Shown piece by piece: positions 55,293-63,764 of a stretch of DNA of 64,000 nucleotides (its first letter is position 1; the number at the start of each line of letters is the position of its first letter). Source of the stretch: Candidatus Marinamargulisbacteria bacterium SCGC AG-410-N11 (GTDB lineage Bacteria; Margulisbacteria; Marinamargulisbacteria; GCA-2716485; AG-410-N11); assembly GCA_003265895.1 (NCBI GenBank), contig QFBS01000002.1, positions 1 through 64,000 of the forward strand, written 5' to 3'. The notes under the pieces were generated by a model that saw only the letters and a list, made by a program, of their open reading frames with translations, searched no databases and had not been told where the DNA came from. Position numbers and translations under genes: made by a program.

Positions 55293-56954
55293 ATGAAAAC
55301 AAAAATAATTGCCAATACACCGTATAAAGTTTTAACGCCTACAAAAAAGCGAAGACAACAAGAATGCCCGTTAACAGCCCGGTCATCAACTTATAATGAA
55401 AGAAAACGAGAATTAAAAAGCAGAATAACAAAATCTCTTCTAAATCATATAAATGAGTTTACAAAAGAAGAAATACAAAATTTTTCGGGAAAGAACTTTC
55501 CTATTCAAATAGAACTAGGAGCTAAGAAAGTAAATCTAGATTATACAATCCCTAAAGATTTAGAGCGTTATGCATTTGACTGGCAAAAGTTAGTGTTTTC
55601 TAAAAATCAAAATATATCTAAAGTTATTAGCCAATCTGCAAAAGCAGTATTTAAGTTTTTTATGACAAAAGGCCTTGCCAGTAACGGGTCCTTACCCATA
55701 AATAGATATGCCTTATCAGAAAAAAAGATAAAAGATTATGGAAAAATTGTATTGAGTTTGTATGCAAATTGTAGTGATGATTGTTTAAACAAAAATCTTT
55801 TGGATGATAAAAAGTTTGAGTTGCTCTTATTTTTTATCACTTTTTCCTATTTGCAGGATGATATAACAGATGAAAAGTACCCAGCGGATATTTCAAATGC
55901 TAATCAGTTTTTAGATTTAATAGAAACCATTATCGACGAAGTTCAAAATGAAAAAGAATTAGATAAAGACAAATTTAATCAGATTGAATTAAAGTTTATG
56001 TCTCAAACATATCATGAATTAGACGAGTTTGATAAAAGGTTAGCTATTTCATTAGTTAATATTTTGCAAGATATTTATTTAAGCAAAGTTGAAGGACATT
56101 TAAATCAGTTTAAATTATGGAAAAGTTTTTTATTTATGTTAAAAAAAGGGTTTAATTATAAAAAAATAGAGGCTAAACATAGAGCTGAAAGCTCTTACAT
56201 AAATAGTCAAGAACAGCAATTAGAATTTAGATACTTTACCAGTGCTTGTGCATTAACGGGTTGTTTTTTAATGTTAGTATCTGAGCACGAACTATCAGAT
56301 ACAGAATTAGATATCAGAAATAGTTTATTTAATAATGATGGAGAAGATCAAGAAGTTTTTAGAGTGATGTTTCAAATTTTTACAGATATTATTTTAACAT
56401 TACATGATGTTATGAGTATTAAGCGAGAATTTAGTTTTGATGTTGGACGTGTTGAAATTAAAGATCCCGATTCGTTATTTTTAGTGATTTTAAATAAACA
56501 TAAAAAGGCAAAAGACCAAAGTCCAAAGAAAATAACTAAAGATGCTAGAGAACTAGAAATTGAAAGTGTTGAAGATTTAAACTTTACGGAAAGAGATTTT
56601 GTAAACGCGTTACAATATATTTGTCAATGGAATAAATTAGACTTTATGGGGTTAATTTCAGGGATGAAGTTTATTAAATCCTTAACAAACGATTCGCCAA
56701 AAAAATTAGCGTTTTATTTAAGAAAAAAACAACTATCGGAAAAGGATGAAAGAATTAAAGATCAATTAGAATTTTGTTATAAAATAGGTAAGAAAGTATT
56801 GGCACAACATACGATAATGATGCATTATTTACAATCATTAAAAGATAGTCGATATCGAACACAAAGTGATGAAACAAAAACTACTGGTAAAAATCAAGGC
56901 AATAAGCGGAAATTATTTCCAAACTCTTCAAATGTAAATAAAAAAAGAAAATAG
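55293..56954 (+). CDS. probable divergent class I terpene synthase
   Basis: About 553 residues from 55293. An all-helical protein with class I terpene synthase landmarks in the right order: a hydrophobic helix ending YLQDDITDE (DDxxD-like, 189-194), LEFRYFTSACALTG with a candidate pyrophosphate-sensor Arg313, HDVMSIKRE (371-379) matching the NDxxSxxxE metal site with His for Asn, then DPDSLFLVILNKH, and LKDSRYR near the end (Arg520-Tyr521). Spacings are longer than the usual ~340-residue bacterial enzymes, with a ~100-residue basic N-terminal extension and a basic tail NVNKKRK. It is followed by a sensor kinase gene. No search was possible, so this is a motif-based call. Confidence 0.55.
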   Translation: MKTKIIANTPYKVLTPTKKRRQQECPLTARSSTYNERKRELKSRITKSLLNHINEFTKEEIQNFSGKNFPIQIELGAKKVNLDYTIPKDLERYAFDWQKLVFSKNQNISKVISQSAKAVFKFFMTKGLASNGSLPINRYALSEKKIKDYGKIVLSLYANCSDDCLNKNLLDDKKFELLLFFITFSYLQDDITDEKYPADISNANQFLDLIETIIDEVQNEKELDKDKFNQIELKFMSQTYHELDEFDKRLAISLVNILQDIYLSKVEGHLNQFKLWKSFLFMLKKGFNYKKIEAKHRAESSYINSQEQQLEFRYFTSACALTGCFLMLVSEHELSDTELDIRNSLFNNDGEDQEVFRVMFQIFTDIILTLHDVMSIKREFSFDVGRVEIKDPDSLFLVILNKHKKAKDQSPKKITKDARELEIESVEDLNFTERDFVNALQYICQWNKLDFMGLISGMKFIKSLTNDSPKKLAFYLRKKQLSEKDERIKDQLEFCYKIGKKVLAQHTIMMHYLQSLKDSRYRTQSDETKTTGKNQGNKRKLFPNSSNVNKKRK

Positions 56955-57015
56955 TAAAATATTTTGAATCGCTAAAATCCTAGGTTATACTTAATAAGTG
57001 ACTTGGAGAAATAAT

Positions 57016-58374
57016 ATGAATAATGAAAACGAAGAGTTATTGCATTACCAAGAATCAATAAAGCTATCTTCTCGATTAATAATTAGTAAAAAGTTAGCTA
57101 TTGTAGGAGCTTTAATTTCTTGTCCCTATATTTTTTTGTTTTCCTATTTTAAAATTACTTTATTAACCTATTATATTCCCTTTTCAATTGGTTGGTTTTT
57201 GCTAACCCTGTTCTTTTTAAAGATTAATAAAAATAATTTAGCAAGATTAAACTTAGTAGTATGTAGTTGTACTGGGTTAACAATTTTTTCTGCTTTTTGT
57301 GGTAAGGAGGCTGGCATTCACCTTGTGTTTTTTGCAATGATTATTTTACCAATGATTTTATTTGAGTTTAACCAAAGAATATGGATTTTTGTATCATCAA
57401 TATTTCCAGTTGTTGGGCTAATAAGTTCTCAAACGTTGATATTAGAACATCTTCCTAAAATGAATTTATCATATTTACAAACAAATATTTGTTACTATAG
57501 CTTTATTTGTGTGACAGTTCTTGTATTAATATTAGAAATTAGATTTTTTTGTGTTGCTTTAAATGGGATTGAACAGAAAATGATTACGATGTTTCAGCAA
57601 AATCGAAAATTAATGGATCATACACATAAAGTATCTCAGCAAGTAAGCTATGCAACATTAACCAAGGGTATCGCTCATGAGATCAGAAACCCCATGGCTA
57701 TTTTACATACAAGTGCTGAAATTTTAAAAGAATACAAAAATGTTCCTGATACAATTCAAGAGTTATTTGACTCAATTCAGTCTACCATTAAGCGAATTCT
57801 CAAAATTACAGATACATTATTAAGATATGGAGACTTATCAAGTAATGAACAAACAATATTTTCAGTTCACCCAGTCATAAAGGATTGTATTCGAATTATT
57901 AAGAATCAGAATCAACATAAAAAAATAGACTTTTTTACTAATTTACAAGCACAACTATTAATTAAAGGTGTTCCAAATCTAATCTATCAGATACTACAAA
58001 ATATTTTAATAAATAGTATGGAGGCAATATCTGAAAAAGGAAACATAACCATAACTACAGAGGATATGGACTTGAATCAAGTAAATAACAAAATCACAAA
58101 AGGGGTTGTGATTACAATTGAGGATTCTGGTTGTGGAATAGCATTAGGATCGATTTCTCAAGTAGTAAATCCATTTTATTCCACAAAGAAGTTAGCTATG
58201 GGATTAGGTCTTTCAAAAGTAGATCAAATTATTCAGGAACATGGCGGGAAATTAAAGATTAAATCAACTTTAAATAAAGGAACAAAGGTTTCGATTTATT
58301 TGCCATCGTGTAGCAAGAAAGATTTAGATGCTAGTAATAATATAGAGGCTAATCAAATAGCTAAAACAACGTAA
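57016..58374 (+). CDS. membrane sensor histidine kinase
   Basis: About 452 residues from the ATG at 57016, preceded by GGAG with a 7-nt spacer; an upstream GTG at 56998 is rejected. Six hydrophobic helices (about 25-175) form the sensor. A HisKA helix carries the phosphoacceptor in KGIAHEIRNPMAIL, and the ATPase has N-box QILQNILINSMEAIS, G1 EDSGCGIA, and G2 MGLGLSKVDQIIQEHGG. No response regulator gene is in the window, so its partner is elsewhere. It may be co-transcribed with the terpene synthase-like gene 61 nt upstream. Confidence 0.92.
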   Translation: MNNENEELLHYQESIKLSSRLIISKKLAIVGALISCPYIFLFSYFKITLLTYYIPFSIGWFLLTLFFLKINKNNLARLNLVVCSCTGLTIFSAFCGKEAGIHLVFFAMIILPMILFEFNQRIWIFVSSIFPVVGLISSQTLILEHLPKMNLSYLQTNICYYSFICVTVLVLILEIRFFCVALNGIEQKMITMFQQNRKLMDHTHKVSQQVSYATLTKGIAHEIRNPMAILHTSAEILKEYKNVPDTIQELFDSIQSTIKRILKITDTLLRYGDLSSNEQTIFSVHPVIKDCIRIIKNQNQHKKIDFFTNLQAQLLIKGVPNLIYQILQNILINSMEAISEKGNITITTEDMDLNQVNNKITKGVVITIEDSGCGIALGSISQVVNPFYSTKKLAMGLGLSKVDQIIQEHGGKLKIKSTLNKGTKVSIYLPSCSKKDLDASNNIEANQIAKTT

Positions 58375-58381
58375 TCTATCG

Positions 58382-59776
58382 TTATTGAGAGAGTTTATAA
58401 AAGCTAAAGTCTTTAATTGGAAAGTGAAGCAGATTAGATTGGAACAAGGAGTAGTTGATATGTTGATGCTGCTTTAATTCATTAGCATTTAAAATGTAAT
58501 TAACCTGTGAATTTAATAGGCGTCGATAAAGAATGTCATGTTCTGGATCGTATTTAATTAAGCATCGGTTAACAAGTTCGCCAACCGCTTTTCTTAATTT
58601 AATTTCTATATTATGAAGAGTGTTGGTGTCAGGATTATCTAAATGATTTAATGTTAAAAATAACTTAAATACCTTAGAAAACGATACTTCGCAGGACTCC
58701 ATACTTAATTGGCAAATAATATGTAATAAATGCCTAACCGACTCATCGGTATCTTCTAGTAAAAATTGAATGATTTCTTTTTCTGGATTACAACGAATTT
58801 TATTTGTAAGTGAAAGTATAATATTATTATTGTTCTTGTTTAGGTCTTGATGTTTATTGATAATACAAGCGCCAACCTGTACGGTTAATCTAGGGTTATT
58901 GACGATAGTATTTAGCAGGCCAATTCCCCAACCTTCATAAAATTCTCGTTTTAATTTCAATAAAATAGCAGGTTCTTTTAGTTCATTCGTAATCATTTGG
59001 TGTAAGTCTTCTACTGTTGCAAGTTGGTTACACTGTATAACACTAAGTTTCTTGTTATTAGCCCATTGGATGACATTTTTATCTCCAGTGGTAATAACAA
59101 TATTAGATTTTTGACCAGTAAACCAGTGTTGTAACGGTGTTTGTTGAAGAAATAGATCTTGTTGATTAATTAACCATGACCGAACACATTTATATATAAT
59201 AAATGAAGGCCCTCGTCTATCGAGTTCGATATTGATAGACTTAATCAGATTTAAATCAGATTGATGAGAAGGACTTGAAATACCAAGAATAGTAGCAACA
59301 GAAATTAAAGATTGTCTAAAGTGTTGAGGATTTTTACAATCAATCGAAAAAAAACTAGCATTTTTAGAATTAGCGATAATATCCTGACCAACATTGCGTG
59401 CTGTACTAAATTTGCCAATACCACCTGCTCCGTCTAGGATTGCTATTTTATTATTTTGAAGCACATCTTTTAATAATAGTTTAGCTCGAATAGACCCCAC
59501 ATGGTCACCCTTTAACGGATTTATATTTTGTAAAAAACCTTTTCGACAAGGGGCTGGCTGTAACTTTTTAAGTTTTTCTGATAAATCACCACTAACAATT
59601 GCGTATACTGCACCAGAACAAAAACCTGCAATTCCTAATAAAGCTGTTGGATAGGCCACTTTATAATAGCGATCACTATGAATTGTACGTTTAGGAACTT
59701 GGTAAGGAAATGGGCGTATACTAGGAGGTCTTTTTTTTAAATAAGACCTAGATACTAGTAATGATGTTCGAATCAA
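58382..59776 (-). CDS. membrane-anchored STAND (NB-ARC-like) NTPase
   Basis: A 464-residue protein. One hydrophobic helix (about 48-66, TALLGIAGFCSGAVYAIV) follows a basic N terminus. A P-loop DGAGGIGKFSTA (Lys122) resembles the NB-ARC GMGGIGKTTLA but the residue after lysine is Phe, not Thr/Ser. PSFIIYKCV and NIVITTGDKN follow as Walker B/sensor regions, where the Walker B acid is also not obvious. The C-terminal ~200 residues are helical, like an ARC/winged-helix plus degenerate repeats. Both changes suggest weak or lost hydrolysis. The start is a TTG. STAND proteins act as switch sensors, some in phage defence. Confidence 0.6.
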   Translation of the reverse strand: MIRTSLLVSRSYLKKRPPSIRPFPYQVPKRTIHSDRYYKVAYPTALLGIAGFCSGAVYAIVSGDLSEKLKKLQPAPCRKGFLQNINPLKGDHVGSIRAKLLLKDVLQNNKIAILDGAGGIGKFSTARNVGQDIIANSKNASFFSIDCKNPQHFRQSLISVATILGISSPSHQSDLNLIKSINIELDRRGPSFIIYKCVRSWLINQQDLFLQQTPLQHWFTGQKSNIVITTGDKNVIQWANNKKLSVIQCNQLATVEDLHQMITNELKEPAILLKLKREFYEGWGIGLLNTIVNNPRLTVQVGACIINKHQDLNKNNNNIILSLTNKIRCNPEKEIIQFLLEDTDESVRHLLHIICQLSMESCEVSFSKVFKLFLTLNHLDNPDTNTLHNIEIKLRKAVGELVNRCLIKYDPEHDILYRRLLNSQVNYILNANELKQHQHINYSLFQSNLLHFPIKDFSFYKLSQ

Positions 59777-60071
59777 TCAGAATAAATACCTTTCAAAGTT
59801 TTAATAATTATTTAAAATGCAATATTGATGCCAGTCTGAAGAGGGTGTTTAAAAATAAGTATCAGTTAAGAAATAAGGAAGATTAGGGTATTAAAATAAA
59901 CTGTCTATTTATACAAAAATGAGCTATGAAAGACAAAAATGTTTTACATCGACCATCACAAAATAGATTGAGTAACTTAATTGAAAATATATTAAAAAAA
60001 ATAGATGTTTAAAAGTAAATCACAGAGGTATAACTATTACTATGTACTAAAAATAAAAAGGGGTTAATGTT
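59777..60071. other. 295-nt divergent intergenic region
   Basis: Separates the STAND-like gene from the DUF1538 operon. It contains the AAGGGGT ribosome site of the latter. A 28-codon reading frame at 59926-60012 (starting MKDKNVLHRPS) is possible but has no good ribosome site. No repeats or hairpins stand out. Confidence 0.35.
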
Positions 60072-61976
60072 ATGAGTAAAGTTCAAAACTATGGAACAGA
60101 AAGGGTATCTTTAGGACTAAAGAAAAGTTTAAAAGTTATATTTCCTTATGCCTGGAATAAACTACTTGATCAATTTAAATCGGTATGGTTTATTATTACA
60201 TATTTAATTATTTTTCAAACATTAGTATTAAATTTACCAATTGTTTATTCGCTAACCATTTCATTTGGAATATTTTGGGTTATAGTAGGGTTATCATTCT
60301 TTATGGAAGGGTTAGAGATTGGTTTAATGCCTTTTGGCGAAATTATAGGATCCGTATTACCTAAAAAGTCTCCATTACCAGGTATTTTATTATTTGCTTT
60401 GCTATTGGGTATTGGAGCTACATTTGCAGAACCCGCTATTGCCGTATTAAAGGCTGCGGGATCTTCGGTATCTCCAGATAAAGCCCCGTTATTATATAGT
60501 TTACTAAATGATTTTTCCGGACAGTTAGTATTAATGGTTGGGCTAGGGGTTGGCATTGCTGTTATGCTTGGCGCCTTAAGATTTATGTATGGATGGTCAT
60601 TGAAAATGTTAATTATACCCATGGTTCTTTTGTTATCAGGATTAACAATTTATGCTCATTTTAATCCAGCAATAAGTGCAACAATTGGGCTTGCATGGGA
60701 CTGTGGAGCCGTAACAACAGGTCCTGTTACTGTTCCATTAGTATTAGCCTTAGGAATAGGTATTTGTCGAATTGTTAGTAAAGGTGATGATGGCGGTTCT
60801 GGTTTTGGAGTTGTAACATTAGCTTCTTTATTTCCCATTTTAGCCGTTTTAATTTTAAGTATTTATCATTTTCATGCTCAAGATTATGTTGGACAACCAA
60901 ACTACAAAGGAACTGCAGTTATTAGTAATATTTCAGAAAGCTATAAAGAATCGTCTCAAAATATAACGTTTGGGTTTACACAAACAGAATATGAAGAATA
61001 TTTAAAATCTAAGAATTTGCCTAAGGATACAGAAAAAGAGTACACAGGAACAACATCAAGGCTAGAAGGTGGCAAAATAATTGTTGAAAATGTTAGTGCA
61101 ATCTATTCCAAAAAGAGTAAAGATAATATTGATAAAAATTCATTGAAGCATTTAAACCCTGATACAAACGGTTTAGCAACTTTAAAGGGCGCCGTATTAA
61201 CAGCTGCAATAGCCATTATTCCGTTATCGTTATTTTTATTTATAACCTTAAGGTTCTTTTTACGAGAAAAAGTTCCTCATGCCGATGAAATTTCAATAGG
61301 AATTTTATTTGCTGTAGTAGGGATGGCTATATTTGTAATTGGAATTGAATTAGGTTTAACTCCTTTAGGCGAACAGTTAGGAAGTAACATTCCATCAACA
61401 TTTACAACTATTTCACCGTGGGGGTTAGATGGCCATAAAATGGCATTAACATCAGATTCTGTTGGTAAAATAATAGCATGTGTATTTGCTTTCTTTTTAG
61501 GATTTGGAGCTACATTAGCTGAACCTGCACTTAATGCATTAGGCGCTACTGTAGAAAAGATTACTACAGGTGCCTTTAAAAAGAGCTTATTAATGAATAC
61601 GGTAGCCAGTGGAGTTGGAATAGGAATTGCAACAGGAGTATTTAAAATTGCATATAATATTCCATTACAATACTTGTTAATTCCACCTTATATAATTTTA
61701 ATATTCTTAACAATTGCCTCTTCAGAAGATTTTGTGAACTTTGGTTGGGATAGTGCAGGGGTAACCACAGGACCAATAACCGTTCCCTTAGTATTAGCAA
61801 TGGGCTTAGGCGTTGGAGCGAACGTGCCGGGTGTAATTGATGGGTTCGGAGTTTTATCATTAGCCTCAGTAGCACCAATTATTTCCGTTTTAATTGTTGG
61901 GATAATTGTGAGACTAAAGTCGTCATCAAAAGGCAAAAAGCCAAAACCCAGTAATATCGAAGGGAGTCAGTCATGA
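60072..61976 (+). CDS. DUF1538 family membrane transporter-like protein
   Basis: A 634-residue polytopic membrane protein with an internal duplication. Each half has a FMEGLEIGLMPFGE-like and GIGATFAEPAIAVL-like helix pair (second copy VIGIELGLTPLGE and GFGATLAEPALNAL) and a re-entrant-looking GAVTTGPVTVPLVLALG (second copy GVTTGPITVPLVLAMG). The duplicated, inverted-looking repeats with TTGP loops strongly suggest a transporter or channel. A soluble linker of about 90 residues joins the halves. The substrate is unknown. It overlaps the PII-like gene by 4 nt, so a PII-type protein probably regulates it. Confidence 0.88.
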   Translation: MSKVQNYGTERVSLGLKKSLKVIFPYAWNKLLDQFKSVWFIITYLIIFQTLVLNLPIVYSLTISFGIFWVIVGLSFFMEGLEIGLMPFGEIIGSVLPKKSPLPGILLFALLLGIGATFAEPAIAVLKAAGSSVSPDKAPLLYSLLNDFSGQLVLMVGLGVGIAVMLGALRFMYGWSLKMLIIPMVLLLSGLTIYAHFNPAISATIGLAWDCGAVTTGPVTVPLVLALGIGICRIVSKGDDGGSGFGVVTLASLFPILAVLILSIYHFHAQDYVGQPNYKGTAVISNISESYKESSQNITFGFTQTEYEEYLKSKNLPKDTEKEYTGTTSRLEGGKIIVENVSAIYSKKSKDNIDKNSLKHLNPDTNGLATLKGAVLTAAIAIIPLSLFLFITLRFFLREKVPHADEISIGILFAVVGMAIFVIGIELGLTPLGEQLGSNIPSTFTTISPWGLDGHKMALTSDSVGKIIACVFAFFLGFGATLAEPALNALGATVEKITTGAFKKSLLMNTVASGVGIGIATGVFKIAYNIPLQYLLIPPYIILIFLTIASSEDFVNFGWDSAGVTTGPITVPLVLAMGLGVGANVPGVIDGFGVLSLASVAPIISVLIVGIIVRLKSSSKGKKPKPSNIEGSQS

Positions 61977-63076
61977 ATAGTATCAATAATGGATATACTT
62001 TATTAAGAGTCATTATTAATAAAAGTGTATCCAATAAAATAATTACAGATGAAATAATTACTCTATGTGAAACCATTGTAATGGTTAAAGCTAGAGGGAC
62101 TTTAGTAAAAGACTCATGGTATCAACGGTACTTACCAACAATTAATCCAGAACAAGAAGTTGTTGAATTGATGGTTCCCAATAAAAATATTAATCGAGTA
62201 ACAGATATTATAATAGAAAAAGGTAAGTTAGATCGATATGGAAAAGGAGCAATTTATACTCATAGCTGTGAACAAACAATAAGTAAAGGCCCCTTAATAG
62301 AGTCTAGTAATAGCCAGCCATTAACCAATAAGAATATGATTAATGGGCTTACATCAATTTATTGCGTTGTTCAAAAAGGAAATGCTGAAAAAATTGCTAG
62401 GGTAGCTTTAAATGAAGGGAGCCATGGCCCTATCATATCTTATGCATTAGGAAAAGGTATTCGAGATCGATTAGGATTAATTAGAATTGCTATTAATCCT
62501 GAAAAAGAATTTATCTCAGTGGTAGTTGACGATTACATTGCCGATAAAATGTTTGATGCAATGATTACGGCAGGACACTTAAACGTTGCCGGAGCAGGCT
62601 TTATTTACATGATGCCTGTTGATCAAGGAATGATCAATATTAGAACCGTTCATAGAGCTGGCCACTCAACTGAAATGCTAGAACTGTTAATAAAGGAAAT
62701 GGATAATTTAAAAGGTAGTAAACGGTGGCGACAAGTTGAAATTAGAACTGATGAATCAAAGTATGAAAATAGAGAATATTTATTAGATTTAGTCAGATTA
62801 ACATGCATAGCACCTAGAGGACAGGGAGAAGAACTTGTTAAAAAGTCGTTATCTAAAGGAGCTCCCGGCGCAAACATTTTTCATGGAGTTGAGTTAGGTA
62901 AAGAATTTTTAGAGTTTAAAAAGAGTAGTAAACATAATCTAGAAAAAGAAGTCATAGAAATGACAATTCAAAAAGATAAAGTAACAGATATTACTCAAGT
63001 AATGCAATCTGCAAGTGAACAAGATTTGCTTTTTTATACTCAAAATGTGCCAAAAGCATTCACATATTTAGGATAA
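61973..63076 (+). CDS. triple PII-like domain protein
   Basis: A 367-residue protein that reads as three PII-like ferredoxin folds in tandem. Unit 1 (~8-105) ends YGKGAIYTHSCEQ; unit 2 (~120-225) has VVQKGNAEKIARVALNEGSHGPIISYALGKG and ends VAGAGFIYMMPV, matching GKxGxGxIxV-type PII ends; unit 3 (~240-365) has IAPRGQGEELVKKSLSKGAPGANIFHG. PII proteins are normally ~110 residues and trimeric; a triple fusion could fold as a built-in trimer. Coupled to the DUF1538 gene by a 4-nt overlap, as AmtB-GlnK are paired. Ligand unknown. Confidence 0.8.
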   Translation: MNSINNGYTLLRVIINKSVSNKIITDEIITLCETIVMVKARGTLVKDSWYQRYLPTINPEQEVVELMVPNKNINRVTDIIIEKGKLDRYGKGAIYTHSCEQTISKGPLIESSNSQPLTNKNMINGLTSIYCVVQKGNAEKIARVALNEGSHGPIISYALGKGIRDRLGLIRIAINPEKEFISVVVDDYIADKMFDAMITAGHLNVAGAGFIYMMPVDQGMINIRTVHRAGHSTEMLELLIKEMDNLKGSKRWRQVEIRTDESKYENREYLLDLVRLTCIAPRGQGEELVKKSLSKGAPGANIFHGVELGKEFLEFKKSSKHNLEKEVIEMTIQKDKVTDITQVMQSASEQDLLFYTQNVPKAFTYLG

Positions 63077-63119
63077 AATTTGATATTATAATATTATCTA
63101 TAATTTATAAGGAGTATAA

Positions 63120-63764
63120 ATGAAGTATGTAGCGATTATGTTTAGTTTAGTTCTATTTTTTTCCAGTCAAATAATATCGAACAATAATATGTTATTTATT
63201 GAAACGAGCGAAGGTAATGCGGTTACTTTAAATTGGCAGGTAACGAATTTAAAAACAAAACAAATTCAATATACGCTAAACAACAGGCCTGAAAAGATAA
63301 CCATGATTGGTAAAGGTGCGAGTGATTCTTGGTCTAAAGAGTCTAAAACCGAAAATATAACATTAACTAGAAAAGGCAATATTGTATTAGCGGAAGGAAT
63401 TAGAGACGGTAAAAAGATAGACAAAGAGATTAAAATTAGTGACCTAGATTGGATGGCTTCCCCAGGTTTTTATTTAAAAGACTTTATTATATCCAAAGAG
63501 CAAAAAAAATATATATGGCTAATTAATACAGATAGCTTAAAAGCATCTAAAATGGTAGTTACCAAAGTTGATGAATATGAGCGAGCGTTTAATGAAAAAC
63601 AAGAGAAAGTTATTGTCGTTGAAATGAAGCCAGTCGGATTGAAAGGATTACTTTGGAAAGCAAGTTATCATTTTATTTCAGATGGAACTTACATCTATTA
63701 TAAAGGATTAAAAGGGCCACCTGGAACACCAGAATTTGTTATTAAACGGATGCAGGCGCAATAA
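63120..63764 (+). CDS. exported protein, unknown function
   Basis: A 214-residue protein with a signal peptide (KYVAIMFSLVLFFSSQIIS) and a mature part rich in beta strands. LNWQVTNLKTKQIQYTLN, FYLKDFIISKEQKKYIWLIN and FISDGTYIYYKGLKGPPGTPEF suggest a beta-sandwich or clam-like periplasmic fold. No cysteine lipobox, so periplasmic or outer-membrane associated. A strong AAGGAG ribosome site and TATAAT precede it; the gap to the PII-like gene is 43 nt, so it may share or have its own promoter. Family not recognised. Confidence 0.6.
   Translation: MKYVAIMFSLVLFFSSQIISNNNMLFIETSEGNAVTLNWQVTNLKTKQIQYTLNNRPEKITMIGKGASDSWSKESKTENITLTRKGNIVLAEGIRDGKKIDKEIKISDLDWMASPGFYLKDFIISKEQKKYIWLINTDSLKASKMVVTKVDEYERAFNEKQEKVIVVEMKPVGLKGLLWKASYHFISDGTYIYYKGLKGPPGTPEFVIKRMQAQ

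Noticed and set aside
61642-61936. Two leftward frames inside the DUF1538 gene
   Set aside because: They are shadows of the duplicated membrane helices, with no start signals.
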